Below are positions 1 to 13,072 of a stretch of 64,000 nucleotides of DNA, one piece after another. The stretch spans positions 4,179,001 to 4,243,000 of the forward strand of contig NZ_CP137852.1 of NCBI RefSeq assembly GCF_033547095.1, given 5' to 3'. Origin of the DNA: Sediminicoccus rosea (GTDB lineage: Bacteria > Pseudomonadota > Alphaproteobacteria > Acetobacterales > Acetobacteraceae). Numbering within the stretch: the first letter of the stretch is position 1; every line of letters starts with the position of its first letter. The notes under the pieces were generated by a model. It was not told where the DNA came from. It ran no database searches and saw only the letters and a list, made by a program, of their open reading frames with translations. A program made the position numbers and the translations under genes.

Positions 1-504
1 GTAGTTGTTCAGCGCCTTCATCGCATGCGCGCTGCCGATGGCGCCGGTGCGGATGATCGCTTCGCCCATCGCGCGCAGCACCGGCTCGGCACGGGTGAAA
101 TCCGCATCCGCGCCGCCCACCATGATGGCCAGCGTGCCGGCGCGCGCCTTGGGCACCGAGCCCGAGACCGGCGCATCCAGCATCGCGCAGCCCTTTTCCG
201 CCAGCGCCGCGGCCCAGCGCCGCGTCTCGCCCGGCTCGCTGCTGCCCATGTCGATGAGGAGCGAGCCGGCCTGCAGCGCGGGCAGCAGGCCGGCCATCAC
301 GGCGGCCACGGCCTTGCTATCGGGCAGCATGAGGATGATGAGGCGGCTCGCCCGCGCCAGCGCCGCGGCATCGGCCATGGCGGGCACGCCCTCCAGCGTC
401 ACCCCCGCGGCGTCGAGCGTCGTGAGCGGCACCTGCTTCGCCGCCAGGTTCATCGCCATCGGCCGGCCCATCATGCCAAGCCCGATGAAGCCCACATGTT
501 CCAT
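1..504 (-). CDS. NAD-binding beta-hydroxyacid dehydrogenase, 3' end cut by window edge
   Basis: The visible 168 codons are the N-terminal Rossmann half of a 3-hydroxyisobutyrate dehydrogenase / 6-phosphogluconate-dehydrogenase-type enzyme, which oxidises a beta-hydroxy acid with NAD(P). The protein opens MEHVGFIGLGMMGRPMAMNL, the dinucleotide-binding GxGxxG fingerprint at residues 7-12. Further on come LIILMLPDS, the DAPVSGS substrate-binding segment and a GGAD turn, all in the order expected for the family. The catalytic lysine region lies at or beyond the edge (the last residues are MKALNNY, where the lysine belongs to the family's KxxNN motif). The gene is divergent from the DUF2848 gene with about 70 bp between starts. 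The substrate cannot be told from this fragment. Confidence 0.9.
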   Translation of the reverse strand, partial: MEHVGFIGLGMMGRPMAMNLAAKQVPLTTLDAAGVTLEGVPAMADAAALARASRLIILMLPDSKAVAAVMAGLLPALQAGSLLIDMGSSEPGETRRWAAALAEKGCAMLDAPVSGSVPKARAGTLAIMVGGADADFTRAEPVLRAMGEAIIRTGAIGSAHAMKALNNY

Positions 505-574
505 GCGGCCCCCCTCCCCTTTTCTGTCCGCCCATGTTCCGATGCGGCTTCCCGCTTGTCCAGGACGCCCCCAA

Positions 575-1240
575 ATGCGCATGCTCGATTTCACGCTCGA
601 TGGAAGCCCGATCCGCCTCGGCATCACCGACCTCGTCATCGCCGGCTGGACCGGGCGGGACGCGCACAAGCTGCAGGAGCACATCGACGAGCTGGCCGCG
701 CTCGGCATCGCGCCCCCGGCGACGGTCCCCTGCTACTACCGCGCCGGCCTCGAGACGCTGACCCAGGACGCGGCGGTGGATGTGCTCGGCCATGACAGCA
801 GCGGCGAGGGCGAGTGGATCCTGCTCGAGACGCCGGAGGGCCGCTTCATCGGCTGCGGCTCGGACCACACCGATCGCAAGGTGGAGGCCTATTCCATCCC
901 TGTCTCCAAGCAGATGTGCCCGAAACCCATCAGCGCCGCCCTCTGGCGCTGGGAGGAGGTGGCGCCGCATTGGGACAGCCTCGAGATCCACAGCGAGATC
1001 CGGGAGGGCGGCGCCTGGGTGACCTACCAGCGCGGCCTGGTCGCCGCGATGCGCCACCCGGAGGACCTGCTGGAGAAGGCCCGCGCGCTCGGCGTGCCGA
1101 CCGGCCACGGCCTGCTCATGTTCGGCGGCACGCTGGCGGTGCATGGCGGCATCCGCCCTGCCGCCGATTTCCGCGTGACGCTGCATGACCCGGTGCGCGG
1201 CCGCGGCATCACCCACGGCTACACGACGCGCAGCCTCTGA
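575..1240 (+). CDS. DUF2848 family protein
   Basis: A 221-residue soluble protein recognised as a DUF2848 member from its overall pattern: an N-terminal DFTLDG strand, LQEHIDELAALGIAPP, a VPCYYR segment, GCGSDHTDRKVE and SKQMCPKP. The family is uncharacterised. The GSDHTDR and KQMCPK segments and the fold pattern suggest relation to fumarylacetoacetate-hydrolase-like enzymes, but this is inference. There is no signal peptide or membrane segment. ATG 575 was chosen; a second in-frame ATG two codons on (581) is equally possible. It lies 8 bp ahead of the MscS gene on the same strand and divergent from the dehydrogenase gene, with a short shared promoter region between 505 and 574. Its role is probably catabolic, given the dehydrogenase and hydantoinase nearby. 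Confidence 0.85.
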   Translation: MRMLDFTLDGSPIRLGITDLVIAGWTGRDAHKLQEHIDELAALGIAPPATVPCYYRAGLETLTQDAAVDVLGHDSSGEGEWILLETPEGRFIGCGSDHTDRKVEAYSIPVSKQMCPKPISAALWRWEEVAPHWDSLEIHSEIREGGAWVTYQRGLVAAMRHPEDLLEKARALGVPTGHGLLMFGGTLAVHGGIRPAADFRVTLHDPVRGRGITHGYTTRSL

Positions 1241-1248
1241 GACCCGCC

Positions 1249-3477
1249 ATGCGCCGCCTCGCCACCGTCCTTCTCCTGCTCCTGCTGCCGCTCGCGGCCC
1301 TGGCGAATGGCCCCTGGACCGGCGAATGGATCACCAGCTGGCGTGACGACGGGGACCACCTGATCCTCCGGCAGGAGGGCAGCCGCGTCACCGGCAGCTA
1401 TCCCCTCTATGGCGGGCGGATCGAGGCGGTGGCGGAGGGCCGCACCCTGCAGGGGAGCTGGACCCAGGGGAATGACAGCGGTCGTTTCCTCTTCGTCATG
1501 GACCGTGACGGCGCCAGCTTCACCGGCCGCTATGACGACGGCGAATGGTGGACCGGCTCACGCACCCAGGCGCCGCCGGCCACCACCGGGCTGAACCAGT
1601 CCACCCCGCGCGACGCCTTCCGGCAATTCATCGTCAGCGGCAACCTGGCCCGCGGCGGCCGGTCGGATGCTTGGGCGCTGGCGATCGGCGCCGTGGATTT
1701 CTCGGGGCTGGAGGCCGGGCTGGGGCGGCAGGAGCATCTGCGCCTGGTGCAGGAACTCTTCGCGCTGATCGACCTCACCACCTTCCGCATCAGCGCCATT
1801 CCGCTCGCCACCGATGCGGCCGAGGTGCCCTTCACGCTGCACCAGTCGGGCAGCGGCGCGCGGCTGCACCTCACCCTGGTCCGCGGCGAGGACGGGTTAT
1901 GGCGGCTGCGCATGCCCGATGCCGCCGCGTTGGATGCGGCGCGGCGGCAATTGCTGGTGCTGACCGGCGGCCGCTTCCCACCGGCCGATGCCTGGCGGCA
2001 GATGCGCAACCCGCGCGACACCATGCGCAGCTTCCTGGAGGGCATGGCCGATTGGCAGGGCGAGGGCCGGGCGCTGGCGCTCTCCACGCTCGATCTCTCG
2101 GCGGTGCCCGAGGTGCTGCGCGAGGGCGAGGGCGCGATGACCGCGCAATTCCTCCGCCGCGCGCTGAACCACATCGGCCTGGTCGGGCTGCAATCCATCC
2201 CGAATGACGGCGCGGACCGCGCGCCCTACATCCATTTCAGCCATCCGGCGGGCAGCATCGTCATCGCGCCCGTGAGCCAGGAGGCGAATGCACCCTGGCG
2301 CTTCACCGCGCAGACCGTGCGGGACGCCGCGCGCATCTTCAACGCGGTGGAGAGCCTGCCGCCGCCACTGGCCACACCCCCCGGCCTGATCCCGCACGCG
2401 CGCTTCTTCGTGCTGCGCGACCTGACGAAGGCACATGCGCCGGCGTTGCTGGGGCGGATCGGCCAGACGGAATACTGGCAGATCCTGCTGGGACTTCTGG
2501 TCATGTCGGGGGCCGTGCTGGTGGGCACCATCGGCGCGCGGCTCGCGCGGCGCGGGATGGACGCGGTGGTGGGCGGGGAGGAGAGCGGCGCAAGCTTCAC
2601 CTGGGCGCTGGGCATCGTCATCGGCATCAGCCTCGCCGCCTTCTTTCCGGACCTGATCGGGATGCCGGAGCATTTCCGGCGCTATTCCCTGCCCTTCTTC
2701 GGCATCTGCCTCACCATCGCGGCCAGCGTGGTCGCATGGCGCGTCTTCGGCGCCGCGGGCATCATCCTGGCGCGCATCTCCAGCCGCTCAGCCAGCGCGA
2801 CGGACGACATCCTCTTCACCCTGCTGCTCGCCACCGCGCGGCTCATGGTGGTGGTGGCGGGCTTCCTCAGCGTCGCGCATTTCCTCTCGATCCCGACGGG
2901 CGGGATCATCGCGGGCCTGGGCATCGGCGGCCTCGCCTTCGCCTTCGCCTCGCGCGAGACGCTGTCGAACGTCTTCGGCGCGGGCATCCTCGTCACCGAC
3001 CGCCCCTTCCAGCGCGGCGACTGGATCAGCAGCGGCGAGATCGAGGGCGCGGTGGAGCATGTCGGCATCCGCTCGACCCGCGTGCGCACGGCGCAGGACA
3101 GCGTGATGGTGATCCCGAACGGCAAGCTCTCGGACTCCACCATCAACAACCTCGGCTCACGCCGGCTGCGCCTGCTGAAGACGACGCTGCCGGTGACCGG
3201 CGGGGCGAACCCGCAGGCGCTGGAGAGCTTCATCCAGGCGCTGCGCCAGCGCATCCGCGAGGATGAGATCTTCGTCGCCGAACGCACCGATATCGGCCTC
3301 GCGGCCATCAATGAGGGCGGGATCGGCGTCGAGGTCATCACCTACATGAAGGTGGCCAGCGCCGCGGCCGAGCGCGAGACGCGCCACGAATTCCTGCTCG
3401 ACGTGGTGCATCTGGCGCAGGCCTGCGGGCTGACGCTGGGCCAAGGGATGCTGGCCCCGGAAGGGCCGGTGGCTTAG
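1249..3477 (+). CDS. large MscS-family mechanosensitive channel
   Basis: This 742-residue membrane protein would open under membrane tension to release solutes during hypo-osmotic shock. It starts with a clear signal peptide (residues 1-20, leucine-rich, ending ALANG), followed by about 380 residues of presumed periplasmic domain. Several membrane helices follow at about 405-430, 450-472, 480-508 and 520-548. The pore-lining MscS helix begins near residue 551 and has the characteristic Gly/Ala pattern GIIAGLGIGGLAFAFASRE, followed by the DRPFQRGDWI beta domain. The C-terminal 150 residues match the MscS cytoplasmic vestibule. Length and layout fit the MscK/YnaI-like large group rather than the small 280-residue MscS. 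It follows the DUF2848 gene by 8 bp, so the two may be co-transcribed. Confidence 0.93.
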   Translation: MRRLATVLLLLLLPLAALANGPWTGEWITSWRDDGDHLILRQEGSRVTGSYPLYGGRIEAVAEGRTLQGSWTQGNDSGRFLFVMDRDGASFTGRYDDGEWWTGSRTQAPPATTGLNQSTPRDAFRQFIVSGNLARGGRSDAWALAIGAVDFSGLEAGLGRQEHLRLVQELFALIDLTTFRISAIPLATDAAEVPFTLHQSGSGARLHLTLVRGEDGLWRLRMPDAAALDAARRQLLVLTGGRFPPADAWRQMRNPRDTMRSFLEGMADWQGEGRALALSTLDLSAVPEVLREGEGAMTAQFLRRALNHIGLVGLQSIPNDGADRAPYIHFSHPAGSIVIAPVSQEANAPWRFTAQTVRDAARIFNAVESLPPPLATPPGLIPHARFFVLRDLTKAHAPALLGRIGQTEYWQILLGLLVMSGAVLVGTIGARLARRGMDAVVGGEESGASFTWALGIVIGISLAAFFPDLIGMPEHFRRYSLPFFGICLTIAASVVAWRVFGAAGIILARISSRSASATDDILFTLLLATARLMVVVAGFLSVAHFLSIPTGGIIAGLGIGGLAFAFASRETLSNVFGAGILVTDRPFQRGDWISSGEIEGAVEHVGIRSTRVRTAQDSVMVIPNGKLSDSTINNLGSRRLRLLKTTLPVTGGANPQALESFIQALRQRIREDEIFVAERTDIGLAAINEGGIGVEVITYMKVASAAAERETRHEFLLDVVHLAQACGLTLGQGMLAPEGPVA

Positions 3478-3566
3478 TTTTTGCCCTCAGACGCCGGGCG
3501 CGGCCTCCGGCCGCTTGGCTTCGCCGCGCCACGGTTGCGCCGGTCCAACCGTCTGATTGGGCGGCG

Positions 3567-3594
3567 CCGGCCGCTGTGCGGCCGGACCATTTTG
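3567..3594 (+). terminator. candidate intrinsic terminator after mscS-like gene
   Basis: A perfect 8-bp inverted repeat, CCGGCCGC at 3567-3574 and GCGGCCGG at 3578-3585, with a TGT loop, lies about 90 bp after the MscS stop. It is followed by ACCATTTT. The T run is short (four), so termination is plausible rather than certain. It sits between convergent genes. Confidence 0.45.
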
Positions 3595-3617
3595 TGAGGG
3601 CCGCTCCCGCCCGGCCC

Positions 3618-5045
3618 CTACGCCGCCTTCTCACCCAGGTCCCACCACATGCCGGCAAAGGCCAGCAGCCCCTCGCGCGCCGGCGCGGGCAGCAGGTGCT
3701 CGTCGGGGCCATGCTGCTTGCAGCCATTGTAGCTGTGCGGCACCCAGACCAACGGCACACCCAGATGATCCACGAAGACATCCCCCGGCAGCCCGCCCGA
3801 GGAATTCGGGATCACCTGCACATGCTTGCCGAGCGAGCGCTCCATGCTCTCCCGCGCCCAACGCACCCAGGGGTGGTCGGGTGAGGTGCGGGAGGCGGGC
3901 ATGCGGATGCCGGCATTCTCGATCGCCACGTTCTGGAAGCCGTTGGCATCCAGGTGGCGGCGCAGGCTCTCCGCGAAGGTCGCGGGATCGGTGTCCACCG
4001 TGTAGCGGATCTGGCAATGCGCGCACGCATCGGGCGCCACCGCATTCACCGGCGCATGCGGCTGGCCGCTCGTCATCGCCAGGATGATCAGGCTGTTCCA
4101 GCCATAGATCTTCTCGGCCGCGGTCAGCCCCGGCTCGCCCCAGCCGGCGTCGATCGTCGCGGCCTCGCCACCGCCGCCGACTTCGCAGCCCTGCAGCACA
4201 CCGCGCACCTCGGCCGGCACGCCGTTGCGGGGCAACCAGTCGCGCACCAGGATCTTGCCGTTGCGGTCCATCATGCAGCCCAGCGCATGCGAGAGCATCA
4301 CGGCGGGGTCGGTCGTCAGCCCACCCCAATGGCCGGAATGCACGCCACCATCGCGCAGCTTCACCACCAGGTCGAAATGGAAGGTGCCGCGCGTGCCGGT
4401 CGCGATGGTCGGAATCTCCGGCATCACGCGCGGGCCGTCGCTCGCGATCAGCGCATCGGCCGCCAGCAGCTTCGCGTTCGCGGCGACGAATTCGCGCAGC
4501 CCCTTGCTGCCGCGCTCCTCGGCCATCTCCAGCACCAGCTTCACATTGCCGCCGAGCTTGCCGCCACGGGCCTCCAGCACCGCTTCCAGCGCCATCAGGT
4601 TGATGATGTGCTGGCCCTTGTTGTCCGCCGTGCCGCGCCCGTACCAGAGGCCGTCGCGCTCGGTCACCGTCCAGGGCGTGAGGCCCGGGCTCCATTGCTC
4701 ATCCATGCCGCGCACCGTGTCGCCATGGCCATAGAGCAGCACGGTCGGCCGCGCCGGGTCCTCGATGCGCTCGGCGGTGAGGATAGGGCCGAAGCCCTCC
4801 AGCGGGTTCGGATGAATGGTGACGGTGAAGCCCAGCCGCTCGACCCAGGGGCGGATCGCCTGGTCCAGATACTGGTGCAGCGCGGCGTCAAAGGCGGGGT
4901 CCTGCGCGGTGGAGGGGATGGCAACGAATTCCGTGAGCCGGGCCTTCAGCGCGCCCGTGTCGAACATTTCCGCCGCGCGGGCCAAGGCCCCCGCGCGGGA
5001 GGCCGCAGCGCGTGAGGCGGCGGGGCGGGTCTCAGTCTCGGTCAT
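3618..5045 (-). CDS. M20 family metallopeptidase (dipeptidase-like)
   Basis: A 475-residue cytoplasmic zinc peptidase of the M20 family, long form, expected to hydrolyse dipeptides or N-acyl amino acids. The zinc and catalytic signature is intact: YGHGDTV (H107, D109), GRGTADNKGQ (D141 bridging the metals) and EMAEERGS (catalytic Glu at 176-177). A dimerisation insert of usual size follows, with GTRGTFHFDLVV, and the C-terminal metal-binding His lies in the segment SYNGCKQHGPDEH. No signal peptide is seen. The first 25 residues are Ala/Arg-rich and probably unstructured. It is transcribed toward the MscS gene. The substrate is unknown; a role in amide or cyclic-imide catabolism is suggested only by the hydantoinase gene upstream on the same strand. 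Confidence 0.93.
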   Translation of the reverse strand: MTETETRPAASRAAASRAGALARAAEMFDTGALKARLTEFVAIPSTAQDPAFDAALHQYLDQAIRPWVERLGFTVTIHPNPLEGFGPILTAERIEDPARPTVLLYGHGDTVRGMDEQWSPGLTPWTVTERDGLWYGRGTADNKGQHIINLMALEAVLEARGGKLGGNVKLVLEMAEERGSKGLREFVAANAKLLAADALIASDGPRVMPEIPTIATGTRGTFHFDLVVKLRDGGVHSGHWGGLTTDPAVMLSHALGCMMDRNGKILVRDWLPRNGVPAEVRGVLQGCEVGGGGEAATIDAGWGEPGLTAAEKIYGWNSLIILAMTSGQPHAPVNAVAPDACAHCQIRYTVDTDPATFAESLRRHLDANGFQNVAIENAGIRMPASRTSPDHPWVRWARESMERSLGKHVQVIPNSSGGLPGDVFVDHLGVPLVWVPHSYNGCKQHGPDEHLLPAPAREGLLAFAGMWWDLGEKAA

Positions 5046-5120
5046 TCTGGATCACTCTCGGGGTTCTGGAACAAGCCGGCGCAGCCTGCCCCGGCCCGCG
5101 CCCGCCGTCCACGGGCTGCC

Positions 5121-5174
5121 AGGGCTGAGGGCCCAGGGGCTTAGAGCTTAGGGCTCAGAGCTCTGGGTTCAGGG
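5121..5174. repeat. short degenerate repeat between genes
   Basis: The 123-bp gap between the M20 and AsmA genes ends with several imperfect copies of a GGGCTYAGAG-like motif in both orientations, including GGGCTGAGGG, GGCTTAGAG, GGGCTCAGAG and GGGTTCAGGG. The last copy overlaps the AsmA stop codon region. No gene was seen in the gap. It may be slipped-strand expansion of a simple sequence; no function can be assigned. Confidence 0.4.
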
Positions 5175-7972
5175 CGGGTTCGCCGCCCGCCAGGCGCGCC
5201 AGGGCGCGAGGTCGGCGGCGCGGCGCGGGTTCAGGCTCGGCCCCGTGACCTCCAGCGCCACGGGCGGCGCGCCCTCCGGCACGGGCAGGGCAAGGCGCAG
5301 CGCCACGCGGTCCTCCGGGAGGTCCACCGTGCCGGAGAGGCCGAGGGCAAGGCCCGCCTCGGCCCCCAGCGCTGCCTCGGTGATGGTGAGCCGCCCCTCG
5401 GCCAGGGTGAAGGCGACGCGCCCGCGCTCGATCGGCGTCGCCCCGGATTCCAGCGCAGCGCCGAGCGCGGTGCCGGGGTCGGCCCAGCCGAGTGCCGCGG
5501 CGGCGGCGGGCGCGTCGAAGCCCTGCACCACACCGTCGCGCAGCGTCAGGCTGCCCTCGCCCGCGGCGCTGCGCAGCCAGGCGGCGGGCGTGGCGCCGCC
5601 CGCCTCCAGCCGCAACTCGCCCGAGAGCCGCCCCGCCGCGATGTCGAGCGGCCGGCCGGTGAGAGGCGCGGCGAGCACGATGTCGGTCATGCTGCCTTCC
5701 AGGGCGAGCCGCGGCCCCGCGCGCTCCAGGCGCAGCGCCGCCGCGAGGTTGCCACCCGCAAGGCTTGCGCGCCCGTCTTCCAGCCGCAGCGTGGCGGCAT
5801 CGGCGCGCAGCCGCGCGGATGCCGCCTCCAGCAGCGGCAGCCCGCGCGGCGCCACGCGATCGGCCGTCACGGCGAGGTCAAGATCCAGCCCGGGCCAGGC
5901 GGTGAGGTCCAGGCCGCGCCAATCCGGCAGCGGCAGGCGCTCCAGCGCCAGGCGCCCGGCGATCGCCGGGCGTTCCCCCGCGAGGGTGACCTGCCCGCGC
6001 CCGCGCAGCTCGCCCGCCACCAGCTCGAAGCTCTCGGCGTTCCAGGCGCCCCGTCCATCGGCCAGGCGCCAGCCGAGATTGGCGATGAGCGAGAAGGATC
6101 CCTCGCCGATCCAGTCCGGCGGCGGGATGGCCAGCGCCTGGCTGAGCAGACGCGCCGCACCCGGATGCCGCGCGGTCAGCCGCGCCTGCACCCGGTCCTG
6201 CGGGACATCCACGGTGAGCTGCGCCTCCAGCCGCGCCTCGGCCAGGTCGATCTCCAGGCGCAGCGCCAGCGCATCGAGCGGCCCGGCGCCCGAGAGGCGG
6301 AGGCGCAGTGGCGCGGTGGCGAGGTCGGGCCGCACCACGCCGAGGCGGCCGAGCAGGGGGCCGGCGGGGCCTTCGGCCTCCAGCGTCATCTCGCTGAGAC
6401 GGGCGGCAGAGCCGGTGCCCGAGAGCGTGCCGGCCAGCACCACATCAAGGCCGAGATGACGGCCGGCGAGGCGCCGCAGCAGGATGCGCCCGCCCTCCGT
6501 CGCGCCATCGAACGCGAGCCGCTCCCAGACGTCATCGCGCAGGCGGAGCCGGGCGAAGGAAAGGCGCAGTTGCAGGTCGGCCTCGCCCGCCGCCTCGCGC
6601 AGGGCGGCGGCCAGTTCCGCCTGGGATTGCGGCAGCGCCAGCTCGTCGAATTCCAGGCCGAGGGCGAGGTTGGGCCGTGCCCCGGGACGCCAGACGAAGC
6701 CGCCGCTGACCCGGCTCTGGCCGAGTTGCGCCGCGAGTTCCGTCACCGCGAAGGCGCCGCCCTCCCAGGAGAGGCGCAGGCTGCCGAGTGCCGGGCCCTC
6801 GGGCGGGGCAAGGCGCGGGGCAAGGCCCGCCGCCGCCAGCCATTCCGCCGGGCGGGCCGAGCGCCAGCGCAGGCCGAGCTCCAGCCGCGCGGCACCGCCG
6901 CCGCCGGACAGCTCCAGCGTCGTCTCGCCCGCCATGGCGGCGCTGACGCGGCCAAGCGTGAGATGCTCGTTCTGGAGATTGGCGGTGGCGCGCAGGTCGG
7001 TCATGCGCAGCGGGCCGAATTGCGCCGCCTCGGCCGAGAGGTCGAGCGAGACCGGCACGGCCTGCGCGCCGGCGCCGCGCAGCGCGGCGAGCCAGGGCTC
7101 CAGGTCGAGGCTGGGGGCGGTCAGCGTCAGTTCGAAGCGCGGCTCGGGCACCAGGCGCAGCAGGGCGCCCCCGCGCACGGCATCCGCGCCGAGGGTGAGT
7201 TCGAGCTGGTTCGCCACGATCAGCTCTGCCCCGGCGGCAAGGTTGGCGGTGGCGCGGAAGGCGGCGGCGGGGGCCGGGATCAGCGCGGAGAGATCCGGCC
7301 CCGCCGCCTCCAGCCGGCCGGCGAAGCCGCCCTCGGTCAGCAGCACGCCGCGCGCGCGCAGATTGGCCCCGGCGGCCGAGGCCGTAACGTCGAGCGGCGC
7401 CACGCCGGCATCGCCCGCACGGCCCAGCACGGCCTGGAAGCGCATGGGCCGGCCGCGCCAGGCGAGGCTGCCTTCCGCCGTCAGCGCCTCGCCGATCTCG
7501 CCCGCCATGAGGCGCGCATTCACGCCCTCGACGACCGCGCCGCCGATCTGGATGCGGCTTTCCTCCAGCCGCGCATCCAGCGCCGTCAGCCAGGGTGGCG
7601 GCGTGAGGCCCGGCAGGGAGGTGGGCGGCCAGGGCAGGCGGATATCGGCGCCGACAAGGGCGAGTTCGCGCACCTCCAGCCTGCCCAGCAGCAGCGCCCA
7701 GAGATCCAGCCGGAGGCGCAGGGCGCGGGCCGACATCTGGATCTCATCCGCCGCCTGGCCGATGACGATGCGCGATGCCTCCAGCCGCGGCTGCGGCAGC
7801 AGGACGAGCGCCACCTGGCCTTCGAGCGCGACGGGCCTGCCCAGCCGCTCGGAGGCGATTTCAGCAAGTGCGCCGCGGTGCCGGTCCCAGTCGAGCCACC
7901 GCGGCAGCAACCAGGCCGAAGCGCCGGCCAGCAGGAGCAGGCCGGCGGCGAGCGTGAGGAGAAGAAGCCGCC

Positions 7973-7976
<4 letters not shown>
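5169..7976 (-). CDS. AsmA family envelope protein
   Basis: A 935-residue AsmA-type protein, anchored by one N-terminal membrane helix (residues 3-24) with the bulk in the periplasm. AsmA-like proteins belong to the bridge-forming group implicated in phospholipid and outer-membrane homeostasis. The N-terminal region after the helix has the family hallmark of a short amphipathic stretch followed by [21 protein letters not shown]. The rest is long runs of alternating beta-type sequence rich in Leu, Ala and Arg, ending in the typical C-terminal module (residues about 790-905) with [12 protein letters not shown] and [14 protein letters not shown]. The start codon is GTG at 7976, which overlaps the stop of the upstream hydantoinase gene (GTGA), implying translational coupling with a functionally unrelated enzyme. 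Confidence 0.9.
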
Positions 7977-11587
<3,611 letters not shown>

Positions 11588-11724
11588 GCATGCTCTCCTC
11601 AGGCCTTTCTTCCGTTTGCAGGGGTGGGGCGGGGCGCGCAAGGGGGATTGCGGCCGCTTTCCGGCAATGCCAATGCCAAAAGCCGCGCGGCATGCTATCT
11701 GGCGCAGGCTGGAGAGGGATCGGC

Positions 11725-12486
11725 TTGGGCTTCTGGGGCAAGATCATTGGCGGGGTGACCGGTTTCATGACCGGCGGGCCGATCGGCGGGCTGCTCGGCG
11801 CGCTGGCGGGGCACGCCGCGGATGGCCGCCCGCGCCTCGGCCCCAACGCCGCCAACCTCGCCGCCATGCTCGGCTCGAAGGAGCAGTTGTTCGCCATCTC
11901 GGTGGTGGTGCTCTCGGCCAAGCTCGCCAAGTCCGACGGCCCGGTGGTGCGGGCCGAGATCGACGCCTTCAAGCGGATGTTCCGCATCCCGCCCGAGAAC
12001 ATGCGCGACGTCGCCGCCCTCTTCGACGAGGCGCGGGAGACCGCCGAGGATTTCGAGCCCTTCGCCGACCGCATGGGCGAGGCCTTCGCGCATGACAAGG
12101 CGATGCTCGAGGATGTGCTCGGCGCGCTCTTCACCATTGCCCGCGCCGACGGCCCGCTGACGCGGGGCGAGGTGCGGTTCCTGCAGCGCGTGCAGCTCGG
12201 CTTCAAGCTGGAGGCACGCGAATGGGAGCGCGCGCGGGACGGCCAGGCGCGGCCCGGCGGCGCGGCAGCCCAGGCGCCGGGCATCGACGCCTATGCCGTG
12301 CTCGGCCTGCCGCCCCAGGCGAGCGACGAGGAGGTGCGCGCCACCTGGCGCCGCCTGATGCGCGAGAACCACCCCGACGCGCTGGCCGCCCGCGGCGTGC
12401 CCAAGGAACTGATCGACCGCGCCACCGGCAAGGTGGCCGAAATCAACAGCGCCTGGGACCGCATCAAGCGCGAGCGCAAACTGTAG
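11725..12486 (+). CDS. DjlA-like TerB/DnaJ-domain co-chaperone
   Basis: A roughly 253-residue protein with a short N-terminal Gly-rich hydrophobic segment ([20 protein letters not shown], a probable membrane anchor), a TerB-like helical domain (about 45-150) and a C-terminal J domain carrying the HPD signature at 216-218. This is the order seen in DjlA, a membrane-bound DnaK co-chaperone. The start is a TTG at 11725 with GGAGAGG 7 bases upstream; an ATG at 11692 is in frame but lacks a good ribosome site. The gene ends in codons for DRIKRERKL, and exactly this tail is repeated downstream in the tandem array. A 12-bp perfect inverted repeat spans its stop codon. Confidence 0.85.
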   Translation: MGFWGKIIGGVTGFMTGGPIGGLLGALAGHAADGRPRLGPNAANLAAMLGSKEQLFAISVVVLSAKLAKSDGPVVRAEIDAFKRMFRIPPENMRDVAALFDEARETAEDFEPFADRMGEAFAHDKAMLEDVLGALFTIARADGPLTRGEVRFLQRVQLGFKLEAREWERARDGQARPGGAAAQAPGIDAYAVLGLPPQASDEEVRATWRRLMRENHPDALAARGVPKELIDRATGKVAEINSAWDRIKRERKL

Positions 12487-12509
12487 GGCCGGGCCGGGCG
12501 GTCCCAGGC
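12451..12509 (+). terminator. 12-bp stem spanning the djlA-like stop codon
   Basis: GCCTGGGACCGC at 12451-12462 is the exact reverse complement of GCGGTCCCAGGC at 12498-12509. The 35-nt loop contains the stop codon. No T run follows, so this is not a standard intrinsic terminator, but it may protect the 3' end or pause transcription. In the later repeat units only 8 bp of the left arm is kept. Confidence 0.4.
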
Positions 12510-12928
12510 ACTGCCAGACCCCGCTTCGCCAGCGAAGCGGTGGGGACCGCATCAAGCGCGAGCGCAAACTGTAGGGCCGGCCCGGGCGGTCCCAGGCACT
12601 GCCAGACCCCGCTTCGCCAGCGAAGCGGTGGGGACCGCATCAAGCGCGAGCGCAAACTGTAGGGCCGGCCCGGGCGGTCCCAGGCACTGCCAGACCCCGC
12701 TTCGCCAGCGAAGCTGGTGGGGACCGCATCAAGCGCGAGCGCAAACTGTAGGGCCGGGCCGGGCGGTCCCAGGCACTGCCAGACCCCGCTTCGCCAGCGA
12801 AGCTGGTGGGGACCGCATCAAGCGCGAGCGCAAACTGTAGGGCCGGGCCGGGCGGTCCCAGGCACTGCCAGACCCCGCTTCGCCAGCGAAGCGGTGGGGA
12901 CCGCATCAAGCGCGAGCGCAAACTGTAG
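12455..12928. repeat. 88-89 bp tandem array seeded by the djlA-like gene tail
   Basis: Five complete units of 88, 88, 89, 89 and 88 bp plus a final 32-bp partial unit. Unit starts (GGGACCGCATCAAGCG) are at 12455, 12543, 12631, 12720, 12809 and 12897. Every unit repeats the last 32 bp of the djlA-like gene including its TAG stop, then a 56-57 bp non-coding spacer. Units differ by a G/C swap in the GGCCGGSCCGGG stretch and by one inserted T before GGTGG. Each spacer has a hairpin GCTTCGC-CA-GCGAAGC and a GCGGTCCC that is the complement of the unit start GGGACCGC. Unit length is not a multiple of three, so the array is not an extension of the protein. The copies are nearly identical, implying recent expansion or conversion. 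Confidence 0.95.
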
Positions 12929-13072
12929 GCCCTCACCCTCCCGGAATGTCCGGGCGCGCCCCTTGCGGATGATTTACGCCCTTCGGTGTTCCCCGGCAGC
13001 CCGCTCATGCTCTAGCCTCTTGCCCCGAGGACACCCCAACGGCCGCCACGAGCCGGAACCGGAGAGCGCGCC
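12929..13072. other. non-coding leader before the monooxygenase gene
   Basis: This 144-bp gap after the tandem array holds a small inverted repeat (CCGGAATGTCCGG near 12954) and the leader of the flavin monooxygenase gene. No gene was seen and no convincing promoter could be picked. GGAACCGGAGAG shortly before ATG 13073 can serve as ribosome site. Confidence 0.5.

Noticed and set aside
5-574. Upstream extension of the DUF2848 gene to position 5
   Set aside because: The extra 190 codons are antisense to the dehydrogenase gene and have Ala/Ser/Arg-rich shadow composition.
12455-12928. Possible CRISPR array
   Set aside because: There are no unique spacers; the whole 88-89 bp unit is repeated, and no cas genes are near.
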